Of a DNA stretch of 64,000 nt, positions 26,431 through 36,600 are shown piece after piece. The position numbers were made by a program, and so were the translations under genes. The stretch is from Pseudomonas sp. ICMP 561 (GTDB taxonomy: Bacteria > Pseudomonadota > Gammaproteobacteria > Pseudomonadales > Pseudomonadaceae), in NCBI RefSeq assembly GCF_002699985.1, contig NZ_LKBT01000070.1:118657-182656 (forward strand). Reading direction: 5' to 3'. The notes under the pieces were generated by a model. That model ran no database searches. It had not been told where the DNA came from and was given only the letters and a program-made list of their open reading frames with translations. Numbering within the stretch: the first letter of the stretch is position 1; each line of letters begins with the position of its first letter.

Positions 26431-26951
26431 GGTGAAGAGGAGGGCAGTCGAATCTGGCTGGATGTTGGCTTTGCGAGTCAATGCGGCGCTGACTGACGAT
26501 CCAGGGTATTTGTGTCAACCAGCCAGATAATTCCCCGTGCGCAGGGTGCTTTTCGAGTCTCGCTGTATGCGCGATGTACCGATGGTCATGCACTCGATAA
26601 AAAAATACATTTCTGAATGTTTCGGATTGACATCGAGGTGCCACCCTCGATATAAAGCAGATGTTGTACGACGACAGACGAATGTCGTCGGCCAAAGCTA
26701 AAAATAAAAACAGAGTGTCGTCCATCATGAATCCAGATCGCTTGAATATCTCGCTGATTGCCGTCGTTGCCGGCTCAGGTTTTAGTGCGCACCTGCAGGC
26801 GCAATCAAGCCCGTCGCTGCTCAACTTTCCGAACACCCGATAACTTCAGCTTTACATTCAACTCCAGCCATCGGGCATGGAGGGCGTACACCTGCGCTCT
26901 CGAAATGTTGTCGAGAGAACCATCCGCATAATCCAATAATAAAGTGATGCT
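26431..26951. other. Regulatory gap upstream of exuT
   Basis: 521 bases. It contains a well-formed sigma-70 promoter with two inverted repeats (annotated next). The stretch 26686-26951 forms a long untranslated leader of about 290 bases or hides a small gene; a + strand frame at 26661-26843 lacks a good ribosome binding site and is not supported. Confidence 0.55.
26627..26676 (+). promoter_or_regulatory. Sigma-70 promoter with overlapping inverted repeats
   Basis: TTGACA at 26627-26632 and TATAAA at 26651-26656 are separated by 18 bases that are themselves an inverted repeat (TCGAGG-N6-CCTCGA, 26633-26650). A second imperfect palindrome TGTTGTACGACGACA (26662-26676) covers the expected start of transcription. 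Both placements are typical of repressor sites. The transcript would lead to exuT. Confidence 0.6.
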
Positions 26952-28355
26952 ATGAACGTTAATGAAGCGGTCCACGTGCAAAGCGTTAGCCACGCCATAG
27001 GCAAATATCGGTGGACGATCTGTGCACTGCTGTTCTTTGCGACCACGGTCAATTATCTGGATCGTCAGGTACTTAGCCTGTTGGCTCCAAGCCTCTCAAC
27101 CCAATTCGGCTGGAGCAATACGGACTACGCCAACATCGCCTCGGTCTTTCAGTTCGTTTATGCGATTTCCATGCTTTTCGCGGGTCGTTTCGTCGACAAG
27201 ATCGGCACCAAGGCTGCCTTCATGGTCGCCATTGGGGTGTGGTCGACGGGTGCAGTCATGCATGCCTTTGCAGTACCGCTGGGAGAGGGAATCGCCTCAA
27301 TATCCAGTGCGCTAGGCTTCGCAGTTATTCCGGTATCCATCGCAGGGTTCATGCTGGCACGCGCAGTACTGGCAATCGGCGAGTCGGGTAACTTCCCTAT
27401 TGCGATCAAGGCCACAGCTGAATACTTCCCGAAAAAAGAGCGTTCCTTCGCAACGGGGATTTTTAACTCGGGTGCCAATGTGGGCGCAATTCTGGCACCG
27501 ATTTCTGTTCCACTGATCGCTGCCGCCTGGGGCTGGGAATCAGCATTCATCGTGATTGGGATGCTGGGTTTCATCTGGCTCGGCGCGTGGATTTTCCTGT
27601 ATGAAAAACCGGAGAACCAGACTCGGCTCACGCCGGAAGAATTGGCGTATATACGCGCCGATGAGGCTGTATCGGTAAACACTGCCGACGCCTCGGTCGC
27701 AGGAGGCAAGAAAGTATCGTGGTTCAAATTGCTGACCTACCGCCAGACCTGGGCGTTTGCGTTCGGCAAGTTCATGACTGATGGCGTGTGGTGGTTCTTC
27801 CTGTTCTGGTTGCCGACTTATCTCGGCGCACAGTACGGCATGAAGGGCCAGGCAATTGTATTGCCGCTGGCCGTGCTCTACAGCATGACCATGGTGGGCA
27901 GTATTGGAGGAGGGTGGTTCCCAAGCTATTTCATGTCCCGCGGCGACAAGCCGTACGACGGCCGCATGAAAGCCATGTTCGTGATCGCGCTTTTCCCGTT
28001 GCTCGTGTTACTCGCTCAGCCGCTGGGCTATATCAGCTTCTGGATACCCGTGTTGCTCATCGGTATCGGGGCATCGGCGCATCAGGCCTGGTCGTGCAAT
28101 ATCTTCACAACGGTATCCGACATGTTTCCTCAGAAATCCATTGCGTCGGTGGTCGGTATCGGTGGCATGGCGGGCGGATTAGGCGGCGTCGTCATGACCA
28201 AGATCGGTGGATGGGTTTTTGATTACTACAAAACCATCAACGATATCCACACCGGCTACATGATCATGTTTTCCATCTGTGCGCTTGCATACCTGGTGGC
28301 GTGGTGCGTGATGAAGGCATTGGTGCCGCGGCATAAGGAAATTACGGATCTGTAA
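26952..28355 (+). CDS. exuT: Hexuronate transporter, ExuT-like MFS
   Basis: 467-residue 12-helix permease. ExuT-type features: RWTICALLFFATTVNYLDRQVLSLLAP at helix 1 (core VNYLDRQVLSLL), FAGRFVDKIGTK, AIGESGNFPIAIKATAEYFPKKERS and WFFLFWLPTYLGAQYGM. It should import glucuronate/galacturonate by proton symport, supplying the catabolic genes at 1-6 kb. The ribosome binding site is weak. It is the only gene between the operator-rich promoter at 26.6 kb and a strong terminator. Confidence 0.9.
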   Translation: MNVNEAVHVQSVSHAIGKYRWTICALLFFATTVNYLDRQVLSLLAPSLSTQFGWSNTDYANIASVFQFVYAISMLFAGRFVDKIGTKAAFMVAIGVWSTGAVMHAFAVPLGEGIASISSALGFAVIPVSIAGFMLARAVLAIGESGNFPIAIKATAEYFPKKERSFATGIFNSGANVGAILAPISVPLIAAAWGWESAFIVIGMLGFIWLGAWIFLYEKPENQTRLTPEELAYIRADEAVSVNTADASVAGGKKVSWFKLLTYRQTWAFAFGKFMTDGVWWFFLFWLPTYLGAQYGMKGQAIVLPLAVLYSMTMVGSIGGGWFPSYFMSRGDKPYDGRMKAMFVIALFPLLVLLAQPLGYISFWIPVLLIGIGASAHQAWSCNIFTTVSDMFPQKSIASVVGIGGMAGGLGGVVMTKIGGWVFDYYKTINDIHTGYMIMFSICALAYLVAWCVMKALVPRHKEITDL

Positions 28356-28417
28356 GCAGCGCCCACGGTAAGTTTACATTTTGGCGAGCCTCGACTCAGC
28401 CCTTTATGAATGCCTAA

Positions 28418-28458
28418 ACCATCAGTGCGCGTGGCTTCCCGCAACGCGCACTGATGGT
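28418..28458. terminator. Intrinsic terminator, 15-pair perfect stem
   Basis: ACCATCAGTGCGCGT and its exact complement flank an 11-base loop; CTTTAA follows on the + strand and TTTAGG on the minus strand. It can end exuT and also a minus-strand transcript from about 28.6 kb. Confidence 0.85.
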
Positions 28459-28474
28459 CTTTAACCCGCTTCAA

Positions 28475-28531
28475 TCAGCAGCAATAACGTCGACCGACGA
28501 TTCGAGTTAAATCCTCTTCTTTGACAGCCAT
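28475..28531 (-). CDS. Possible 18-residue peptide gene
   Basis: A very short minus-strand frame encodes MAVKEEDLTRIVGRRYCC. It has a textbook ribosome binding site (CAGGAG eight bases before ATG) and is followed by the 15-pair hairpin at 28418-28458; upstream are the palindrome AGCGTATACGCT and a TTGACA hexamer (complement of 28635-28640). These together look like a deliberate small transcription unit, but chance is possible. The double cysteine end is unusual. No family known to me. Confidence 0.35.
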   Translation of the reverse strand: MAVKEEDLTRIVGRRYCC

Positions 28532-28898
28532 GTCTGTTTCTCCTGAATAACGCCCAACGTATGCACCTCCTTGGAGCAATGCGCTGTTTAGTGGTGCGGT
28601 TTATTAGCGTATACGCTTTATGCGGGAAGTGCTTTGTCAAAATCGGGGGGGTTTTAGCAAAGTGCGAGCCATGTTGCTTATTCAGATTTACGGTGATTTA
28701 CCTTGTATATACGAAGAAATAATCGGGCTTATGAAATGTCAGGAAATATTCCATCAGGGTCTTCCCATCGAAAATAAATAGTGCATACACTGCAATTGAA
28801 TTCCGAATTCGCGTTTGTAGATCGTCCGCCGAGTGTCTCCAGTGGCAGCGCTATCGCTGGTGCGCTCTGATATCTAACGCCCAAAAACGGTCACTTAC
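28532..28898. other. Gap before the GH3 gene
   Basis: 367 bases, A/T-richer than its surroundings. Contains the 12-base palindrome at 28606-28617 and no longer ORF. A promoter for the GH3 gene is expected here but no clear hexamer pair was found. Confidence 0.5.
28606..28617. promoter_or_regulatory. 12-base palindrome AGCGTATACGCT
   Basis: A perfect palindrome in an A/T-rich gap, 75 bases upstream of the possible peptide gene and 282 bases upstream of the GH3 gene. Palindromes of this kind serve GntR or LacI type regulators; which gene it controls is unclear. Confidence 0.5.
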
Positions 28899-30884
28899 AT
28901 GAAAAAATCTATCTCCGGGACAGCTGCGGTCGTTGTTGCTTCTTGCTGCATAAGCGCCTGCAGTAACAGCACTACGACTGCGCCACACGTCAACCAGCCC
29001 GCACTCAAGACTGTTTCAAGTCCGCTGCTACATAAAGACGGTCAGACCTTCAAAGACCTTGATCACAATGGTCAACTGGACGCTTATGAAGACTGGCGCC
29101 TGACACCCGAGGTACGTACCAGGGACCTGGTGCAGCGCATGACTGTGGAAGAAAAGATCGGTCTGATGATGCACAGCACCGCTCCCTACGTAGCAACAGG
29201 TGCAGACGCCGGTTATAACCTCGAAAAGCTGTCGCCACTGATTGCTGACAAGCACATCAACCATTTCATCTCGCGTCTCAGCATCACCCCGGTGGAGATG
29301 GTCAACAGCTACAACCAGTTGCAGGGCCTGGCAGAGAAAACCCGCCTTGGAATTCCCATCAGCTTCAGCACCGATCCGCGCAATCACTTCCAGTACACCC
29401 TGGGCGCGAGCGTAAGCTCCGGTAGCTTTTCCCAGTGGCCAGAGACGCTAGGGCTAGCTGCGACAGGCGACGAAAAACTGGTGCAACGATTCGGCGACAT
29501 TGCACGTCAGGAATACCGTGCCATGGGCATTCAGATTGCGCTGTCGCCACAGGCAGACCTGGCCACGGAGCCACGCTGGTCACGTATCAACGGCACCTTT
29601 GGTGAGGACGTCGACCTGGTCAGCAAGATGACCGCGGCTTACATCGTCGGCTTCCAGCACGGAACCCAGGGGTTGCAATCGGATGGCGTCGCGGCAACCG
29701 TCAAGCACTGGGCTGGTTATGGCGCGGCAAACAAAGGCTTTGATGCAATGAACGCCTATGGCCGAGATCTGGCCTACAGCGCTGAGGACTTCAAGACGCA
29801 ATTGAGCCCGTTCAAGGCGGCATTTGCTGTCAACGCTGCCGAGATTATTCCTACCTACGGCGTGCCGCCTGACGGGGTTGACGTCAATGGCAAGCCTTTG
29901 GAGCGCGTCGGGGCAAGTTTCAGCAAGCAAATGCTCACCGAGTTACTGCGTACCGAATACGGTTTCAAAGGCATCATCCTCACCGATTGGCTGATCACCA
30001 ACAGCTGCACAGACGAATGCCTGACCGGGAGTAAGCCAGGTGAAGATCCAAACAAGGCATATCCCAAATACGGAATGCCATGGGGCGTTGAGGGGCTGAC
30101 TGAAAAACAACGTTTCGTCAAGGCGGTGGACGCGGGTGTTGACCAGTTTGGCGGCACATTCAATACCGAGCCTCTCATTGAGGCCGTGAAGGAGGGCGCT
30201 CTTACCCTGGCCCGGATAGACGAGTCAGTAACGCGATTGCTACTGCAGAAATTCCAGCTGGGCCTGTTCGAAACGCCTTATGCGGACGCCGCAGAAGCCG
30301 AGCGTATTGTCGGCAATCCGCAATTCAAGGAAGAAGGACTAGAGGCACAACGTCGTTCGTTGGTCATGCTGCAGAACAAGCAAAACGTGCTTCCGCTCAA
30401 GCCTGGCGCCAAGGTCTATCTGGTCGGAGTTTCGAATACTCAGGCTCAGCAGCACGGCTTGACCGTGGTATCCGCTCCGGAAGACGCCGATGTGGCGCTG
30501 GTACGCATGAGCGCGCCGTTCGAGACCCATGCGACCTATGCGTTTGGATCGGGGCTGCACGAAGGCGATCTGGACTTCAAACAGGATAACGCCGAGTACA
30601 AAGAGTTGTTGAAGATCAGTGCGAAAGTGCCGGTCATCACGACAGTTTACCTGGACCGACCAGCCATCCTGAGTAACGTCGCAAAAGCCAGCCAGGCGCT
30701 CGTTGCAAACTTTGGAGTGAGCGACCAAGCACTGCTTGATGTATTGACCGGCAAGCACTCGCCAGAAGGCAGGCTGCCATTCGAGTTACCGTCGTCAATG
30801 GCATCTGTCGAGGCACAGCAATCAGGCAAGGCCGCCGACAGCAAATTACCTTTGTATCCTGTGCATTTCGGTTTGAAGTATTAA
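28899..30884 (+). CDS. Glycoside hydrolase family 3 lipoprotein (beta-glucosidase-like)
   Basis: 661 residues. The N terminus (MKKSISGTAAVVVASCCISAC) is a lipoprotein signal with lipobox ISAC, so the enzyme is anchored outside the cytoplasm. An EF-hand-like FKDLDHNGQLDAYEDW follows near residue 48, then the GH3 TIM barrel: VKHWAGYGA, and the likely nucleophile Asp near residue 360 in IILTDW. The C-terminal alpha/beta sandwich is present (SLVMLQNKQNVLPL) but the protein is shorter than many GH3 enzymes. Located next to exuT, it may release sugars or uronides from oligosaccharides; substrate not determined. Confidence 0.88.
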   Translation: MKKSISGTAAVVVASCCISACSNSTTTAPHVNQPALKTVSSPLLHKDGQTFKDLDHNGQLDAYEDWRLTPEVRTRDLVQRMTVEEKIGLMMHSTAPYVATGADAGYNLEKLSPLIADKHINHFISRLSITPVEMVNSYNQLQGLAEKTRLGIPISFSTDPRNHFQYTLGASVSSGSFSQWPETLGLAATGDEKLVQRFGDIARQEYRAMGIQIALSPQADLATEPRWSRINGTFGEDVDLVSKMTAAYIVGFQHGTQGLQSDGVAATVKHWAGYGAANKGFDAMNAYGRDLAYSAEDFKTQLSPFKAAFAVNAAEIIPTYGVPPDGVDVNGKPLERVGASFSKQMLTELLRTEYGFKGIILTDWLITNSCTDECLTGSKPGEDPNKAYPKYGMPWGVEGLTEKQRFVKAVDAGVDQFGGTFNTEPLIEAVKEGALTLARIDESVTRLLLQKFQLGLFETPYADAAEAERIVGNPQFKEEGLEAQRRSLVMLQNKQNVLPLKPGAKVYLVGVSNTQAQQHGLTVVSAPEDADVALVRMSAPFETHATYAFGSGLHEGDLDFKQDNAEYKELLKISAKVPVITTVYLDRPAILSNVAKASQALVANFGVSDQALLDVLTGKHSPEGRLPFELPSSMASVEAQQSGKAADSKLPLYPVHFGLKY

Positions 30885-31066
30885 GCAGTTGCGCTGTGAC
30901 AATGTGGGCTGTGTTCGTGTGAGGGAAAACCGGCTGACGGTCTATGGCTTCTGGTGCGAAGCTGTGGGCCATAAGCCGGTTGATTCGCGGATATGGCAAT
31001 TAATTTATGCTGCGGTTGTCTGTAACCTACAGCATTTAATAGCCAAAAAGGTCGGGGATTGCCAGG

Positions 31067-31471
31067 ATGCCAATTTATCTAGCTGCTGAAAATGAACTCA
31101 AAGTCGGCCAGGCTCTGGTTCTGGAAGCTCCCGCAGCAGATGGCTCTTTCGTCGTGGTTTTTGAAGATGATGGTTACACAGGTTATTTCTATGCACTGGA
31201 TACTTCGGCTGCCGATAACCCGATTCGCGATGCGATGCATATATACAACGTCGCTGATGTTTCTGACCGCGACAAGCCATCGGTTGTCAAAATCGGCTGG
31301 TCGATCGATCACAGCAAGGCGGTACTCCTGATTAATGATTATCCCCATGCAGTGTTTGATTTCGCTGCCAGGCAGGGATACTGCAGATCAGGCTTTCCAC
31401 CGCAGACGGGCAATGGCTGGTCCGAGAGCGGGCATGAATGGGATGAGAGCGTCCTTGATCTGTTTGCGTAA
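31067..31471 (+). CDS. DUF2251 family protein
   Basis: 134-residue acidic cytoplasmic protein with VVFEDDGYTGYFYALD, DAMHIYNVADVSDRDKPS, and KIGWSIDHSKAVLLIND, a pattern I associate with DUF2251. GGGGA precedes the ATG. Function unknown; proteins of this size and composition are often immunity or SUKH-like proteins, but there is no toxin gene beside it. It stands alone between the GH3 gene and sfnG. Confidence 0.7.
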   Translation: MPIYLAAENELKVGQALVLEAPAADGSFVVVFEDDGYTGYFYALDTSAADNPIRDAMHIYNVADVSDRDKPSVVKIGWSIDHSKAVLLINDYPHAVFDFAARQGYCRSGFPPQTGNGWSESGHEWDESVLDLFA

Positions 31472-31847
31472 GAAAATCTCACTTAGCCAGGCAATCGGCT
31501 CATAGGGCAGGGTGCGGGCTATCTCGCGCCCCACGTTACCCGCGCTTATCTCACGAAAAATCGGCCGAAAGCTCTTGGCCAGGGTTTCGTAATCGGTTCC
31601 AGGGGACAGTGGGTTTGCGGCTGTATATTGATTTCAATAGACCTTTTCGGGAGGCCCGAAATGCATCTGTTGCCTGGCAGACAGTTGCTCAACAGCTTGT
31701 CAGCAAACAGTACAGCACGATGTTTTGTGAGTTATACGTAAGTGCTTGATCTGGATTGACTTATGGCAATGGCATGTTTGCTGCTCCGGTGAAGAAAGTC
31801 GATCCCGGATGCAATGACGTTCGGGGTTTCCAACCGAGGAGTTCTCC
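31472..31847. other. Gap upstream of sfnG
   Basis: 376 bases with a sigma-54 promoter near its end (annotated next). The rest shows no supported ORF. Confidence 0.6.
31770..31785 (+). promoter_or_regulatory. Sigma-54 (RpoN) promoter of sfnG
   Basis: TGGCATGTTTGCTGCT keeps the -24 GG and -12 GC exactly 12 bases apart and matches TGGCAYG-N4-YTGCW. It would start transcription about 50 bases before the sfnG ATG. This agrees with the known RpoN and SfnR control of sfnG in P. putida. Confidence 0.75.
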
Positions 31848-32948
31848 ATGAGTCAGCAGCCCATCAAATTTGCCTACTGGGTGCCCAATGTCAGCGGCGG
31901 CCTGGTCGTCAGCAAAATCGAACAGCGCACCAACTGGACCATCGATTACAACCGCAAACTGGCGCAAATTGCCGAGCAATCCGGTTTCGAGTACGCCTTG
32001 ACCCAGATCCGCTTCACTGCAGGTTACGGTGCCGAGTTCCAGCATGAGTCAGTCGCTTTCAGCCATGCGCTGCTGGCTGCCACTGAAAAGCTGAAGGTCA
32101 TTGCAGCGATCTTGCCAGGGCCGTGGAATCCTGTGCTGGCCGCCAAGCAACTGGCGACCATCGATCAGCTCACGGCCGGTCGGGTGGCAGTTAACATTGT
32201 CAGCGGGTGGTTCAAGGGTGAGTTCACGGCTATCGGCGAGCACTGGCTGGAGCACGACGAGCGCTATCGCCGCTCCGAGGAATTTATTCGCGCCCTCAAG
32301 GGCATCTGGACCACTGAAAACTTCACCTTCAAAGGCGATTTCTATCGCTTTCATGATTACAACCTCAAGCCCAAGCCTATCCAGCAGCCTCATCCGGAAA
32401 TCTTCCAGGGCGGCAGTTCACGGGCCGCCCGGGACATGGCGGCGCGGGTCTCCGACTGGTATTTCACCAACGGTAATACCGTGGAAGGAATCAAGGCTCA
32501 GGTCGATGACATTCGTGCCAAGGCGGCGAAAAACGGGCATTCAGTGAAGGTCGGCGTCAATGCTTTCATCATTGCGCGGGACACCGAAGAAGAGGCGCGC
32601 GCGGTATTGGCCGAGATTATCGACAAGGCTGACCCGGAAGCGGTCAATGCGTTTGGTGATGCAGCCAGACAGGCCGGCAAGGCCAGCCCCGAAGGTGAGG
32701 GAAACTGGGCCAAATCGACCTTTCAGGACCTCGTGCAATACAACGACGGTTTCAAGACCAACCTGATTGGTACGCCGCAGCAGATTGCCGAGCGCATCGT
32801 GGAGTTGAAGTCAGTGGGTGTGGATTTGGTGCTGTCGGCATTCCTGCATTTCCAGGAGGAAGTCTCTTACTTCGGCGAGCGCGTGTTGCCGTTGGTCCGC
32901 GAACTGGAAGCTTCCAGGCAGGAACAGGGTGCAAGCGTCCCCGCATGA
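31848..32948 (+). CDS. sfnG: FMNH2-dependent dimethylsulfone monooxygenase
   Basis: 366-residue luciferase-fold flavin monooxygenase that converts dimethylsulfone to methanesulfinate for sulfur supply. Landmarks: KFAYWVPNVSGGLVVSKIEQRT, VNIVSGWFKGEF, EIFQGGSSRAARD, and SAFLHFQEEVSYFGERVLP, all typical of SfnG. GAGGAG lies before the ATG. It is alone here: no sfnR, sfnA/B/C or msu genes neighbour it, so its activator and reductase must be elsewhere. The sigma-54 promoter fits expression under sulfate limitation. Confidence 0.92.
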   Translation: MSQQPIKFAYWVPNVSGGLVVSKIEQRTNWTIDYNRKLAQIAEQSGFEYALTQIRFTAGYGAEFQHESVAFSHALLAATEKLKVIAAILPGPWNPVLAAKQLATIDQLTAGRVAVNIVSGWFKGEFTAIGEHWLEHDERYRRSEEFIRALKGIWTTENFTFKGDFYRFHDYNLKPKPIQQPHPEIFQGGSSRAARDMAARVSDWYFTNGNTVEGIKAQVDDIRAKAAKNGHSVKVGVNAFIIARDTEEEARAVLAEIIDKADPEAVNAFGDAARQAGKASPEGEGNWAKSTFQDLVQYNDGFKTNLIGTPQQIAERIVELKSVGVDLVLSAFLHFQEEVSYFGERVLPLVRELEASRQEQGASVPA

Positions 32949-33661
32949 TGCTGCCGGCTGCCGTGGACTTTGAGATTTACGGCAGCTGTTGGTGGCGCCA
33001 CAGATGTTCACGGTTTGCGATCTCTATCCAGGTAGCTCCAACGGGTGCTGTCATGATCTGAGCTAGAAGCTTCGCGCTTGCGGCTCGGTCACGTTTCCTT
33101 TGAGCTTTATCAAAGCTCCAGATAATCAGTGCGATTTCTCCGTCAACTGGTGAGACAAGTTTGTCGGGCGGCATTCAAGCATGTAGTGGCAAGCATCGCC
33201 AAGCTGAAAGCAGGAGACGCCGCTAGTAGGCTCTAAATCTGTCCAGTAACGACCCTCAAGGGTAAACACGTGGGTACGCATAATGTATATTATGTTAAAT
33301 TAAGTGCTAGGTTAGATATGTTCATAAGTGTCCATTTTCACGATCCTATGACAATTTCCCAAGAACCTGTGTCGCGTTGAAATTCATGATTTACCCTGCA
33401 TTCCTGTCGGCTAGCCTAGACTAACCGTCCAGTGACCAGTGTCGCGTACCGCATACCATTTAACGTCTACACTCACTGCTCAGCAATCCAATATGCGGTA
33501 GTGTGACGATCGGTCAAGTCGGATGTGGGGAATAGACCTTATTGCGTGGGCATGGCTTTGACTCGCCCTCCAGTTCGTGATGTTTGCTTGGGGCCGCAAT
33601 TAGTAAAGGCCCCAAGCTGCGAGCAAGAAGTGTCTCCCTGCCGTTTCTCGTAGCCACCTAC
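32949..33661. other. Gene-poor 713-base stretch at the edge of the accessory block
   Basis: No ORF with a convincing ribosome binding site; a minus-strand frame at 32977-33174 is unsupported. It has an A/T-rich core (33285-33320, ATAATGTATATTAT) and looks less constrained than the flanks. No integrase, att-like direct repeat or tRNA was recognised by eye. Confidence 0.5.
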
Positions 33662-36600
33662 CTACTCTGCGCCGGAGAACGCCAAAGCCTTCTCCAGCCG
33701 TGTTCGACTGGACGCCGTCAGCTTCTGAAACCCTAACTCTCGGGACATCGCGTAGAGAAGGTCTTCATCACCTACCCTCCCCGTAGCTCTCAGCTCATTG
33801 GCCAGCGCAGCAAGCTCCACCAGACTGATTTCATCCGCCGGGCGAATGCTCTCCTCGTCACTGGGGCGCCGAAATACAGCGTTGACGTTAGAAAGTCCGG
33901 CGGGCCAGTAAAACTCACCGATGTCCTCAGCTGTGAAGCGATGATGGAGTCGAGCAACGCTGGCGACCCTGTCACCAATTTTTGACCCAGTCCGAACCCA
34001 GCCGTGAGCGCGAGCAATACGCCGAGCCAGATTCGTCTCCAGAATCGGCCCCTCTTCGGAGATGACGTGAGCAATCATTGCCATCAAGGTTTGCGCATAG
34101 CTTTCATCAAAAAATGAATCAGGATCTACGCCTTCAACGGCCACAGCAGGGTTTGACTTTCTATAAACCGTGATCGTCGTGACTGACGTCATAGCGGATG
34201 CCGACATGACAGGAAGGCTTACGGCTACACCCGCATACACCTTTTCTGGCTGAGGCTCATCAACGTGCGGCGTCTGGAGAACAACTTCAGTTTCGACGGG
34301 TTCAACCACTGCGGTTACGGACTCAACGATTTCTACGACCTCTACCACAGTACTCGCTAGCAAGCGAGCAGCTTCTTCAGCTGCTTCTTGCTCAGCTCTT
34401 CGCGCGCGGCTGGCAGCGAGAAGATCATTGAGGCGAGTGTGAATGCGCTCTGCCGTTCCTGCTGCGTCGATCCACCAATCAGTCGACCATATACGCAAAA
34501 TCTCCCAACCCAGGCCGCGTAAGACATACTCTCGTAGCTTGTCGCGGTCACGAGCGGTGGCGCTCCGGTGGTAGGTCGCTCCGTCGCACTCCACTCCAGA
34601 AAGGTAGCGCCCGGGAGCATCAGGATCGACGACACCCAGGTCAATACGGAATGATGAAACCCCAACTTGTGTGTGAACCTGCCAGCCCTTTTTAACCAAG
34701 GCAGCGGACACCGCTTCTTCAAACGGGCTATCAAAACCTCCCAGACTGCCAGGAGTCGCTTCGGCCAACGCACGAGTCCCCCGCTCCGCAAATTCAAGGA
34801 AGTGCTTTAGGTCGCGTACACCGATAGCTTGTGTCCTCGCCAGATCCATCTGCTCGGGTTTCAGGCTGGCGAATACACACAGCTCATGACGCGCACGCGT
34901 GACGGCAACGTTCAGTCGACGCTCACCACCCTGCCTGTTCAATGGGCCGAAGTTCATGGAAACAACACCTGCGGCATCACGACCATAGGTGATCGAGAAG
35001 TAGATGATGTCCCGCTCATCGCCTTGTACGCTTTCAAGGTTTTTAACGAATAGCGGCTCAATCTGGCTATCCGCAAAATACGCTTCAAGCGCCGGTTCTT
35101 TCCTGCGTGCGTCGTCGAGCAAATCCTCGATCAGCTTCTGCTGCTCTCCGTTAAAAGTAACGACGCCGATGGTTAACTTGCTCTCACGAAATCCCGGCGA
35201 ACGTAACCGCGCGACGACATCGGCGACCAAAGCCCGCGCTTCAATGGGATTTGTTCTGGAACCACCTTTCTCGTACACCCCAGCAATGGCTCGCAGCTTT
35301 ACTGCCCGGTCAGTGGTCACAGGAGATGGAAAGGTAACGAGTTTGGAATCGTAATATTTCTGGTTAGAGAACGCGATTAGGCTTTCGTGACGGCTGCGGT
35401 AGTGCCAATTCAAATGACGTGTTGGTAAATTCGCGCTGATGCATTCGTCGAGAATGCTTTCTAGATCGGCCTCAACTTCTTCGTCATCGGCCGTTGACTC
35501 GGCACGATCAAAGAATGAGGTCGGTGGGAGCTGCTTCGGATCTCCGACCATCACAACCTGACGACCTCTGGCCATGGCACCAACGGCATCCCATACGGGG
35601 ATTTGGGACGCTTCGTCGAAAATCACCAAGTCAAAAGCGCTCGCGCCTGCTGCCAGATACTGTGCAATCGAAAGAGGACTCATCAGCAGGCAAGGTGTCA
35701 GCTTGGTGAGCGCCTCCGGGATTCGAGACATCAATTCACGAAGCGGGAGGTGGCGAGTTTTTTTGCTCATCTCATGGCGCAGCACACCCCACTCTGATGA
35801 TTTACTGATGCTTTCAGGATTCGGCAGATCAGCACACAAACGTGCGCGTAGCCAATCACGTGTCAAGGCAGTGAAGCGATCATCCAGCGCTCTGAAATCA
35901 CGAATGCGCTGCTCATGCTCCACACTGACAAAGCTTCGAATGATAGGCTCGTTATCCACCACTGCATTGAGCCACCAACGAGCGTAGTCCGTTTCAAATG
36001 CTTTGCGCACCTCACCCGGCTGGATATGACCAGCCTCCATGGCGGCGACTAAGTGTGACAACCCCGCAGCCATGGCCTGGTCGCGGACTTTGCACCACGC
36101 ACACCATGCACGAAGGCCATGCTCGGAGCGCACAATGGCTTCGCATCGCTGGATCAGGGACTCCAAGTCGATATCGTGGATGGCAGCCTGCCCATCATCG
36201 GTAAAGTGTCCCAAGGCTGCCGTTGAGCTGACAAGCTGATGGATAACCTTGAACGATTCCCTGAGTTGCAAACCCGCCTGCGCGATTAGCCCTTCGGGCT
36301 CAAGCAGTGCGTTAGCGTCGCCTAACAATTGATGAAGCGAAGTCTTGTAGGCCGTGATTTGCTCAGGCGTCGTTGCCAATAAGGCGATCGCAGAAGCGAG
36401 CCGGCTTTGAAATGATGCTGCCGACGCTGCCACGTCAAGCTTGGTTTTGATCCCAGACCAAACGCCAGCACTCAGCTCGCGCAGATCGTCAAAATCAACG
36501 AGCGTTCTCTCAAGCTCAGCCCTTCTCTGCAGTGCTTTCAGATCAGTTTGCATCAGCGGCCCACAAAGGCCTTGAGCAACAAGCGCATGCTCGTCCTTCA

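Noticed and set aside
26381..26836. Minus-strand ORF of 151 codons upstream of exuT
   Set aside because: It crosses the end of the SDR gene and the exuT promoter in antisense, and shows no coding pattern.
32977..33174. Minus-strand ORF of 65 codons after sfnG
   Set aside because: No ribosome binding site, no family resemblance and random-like composition.
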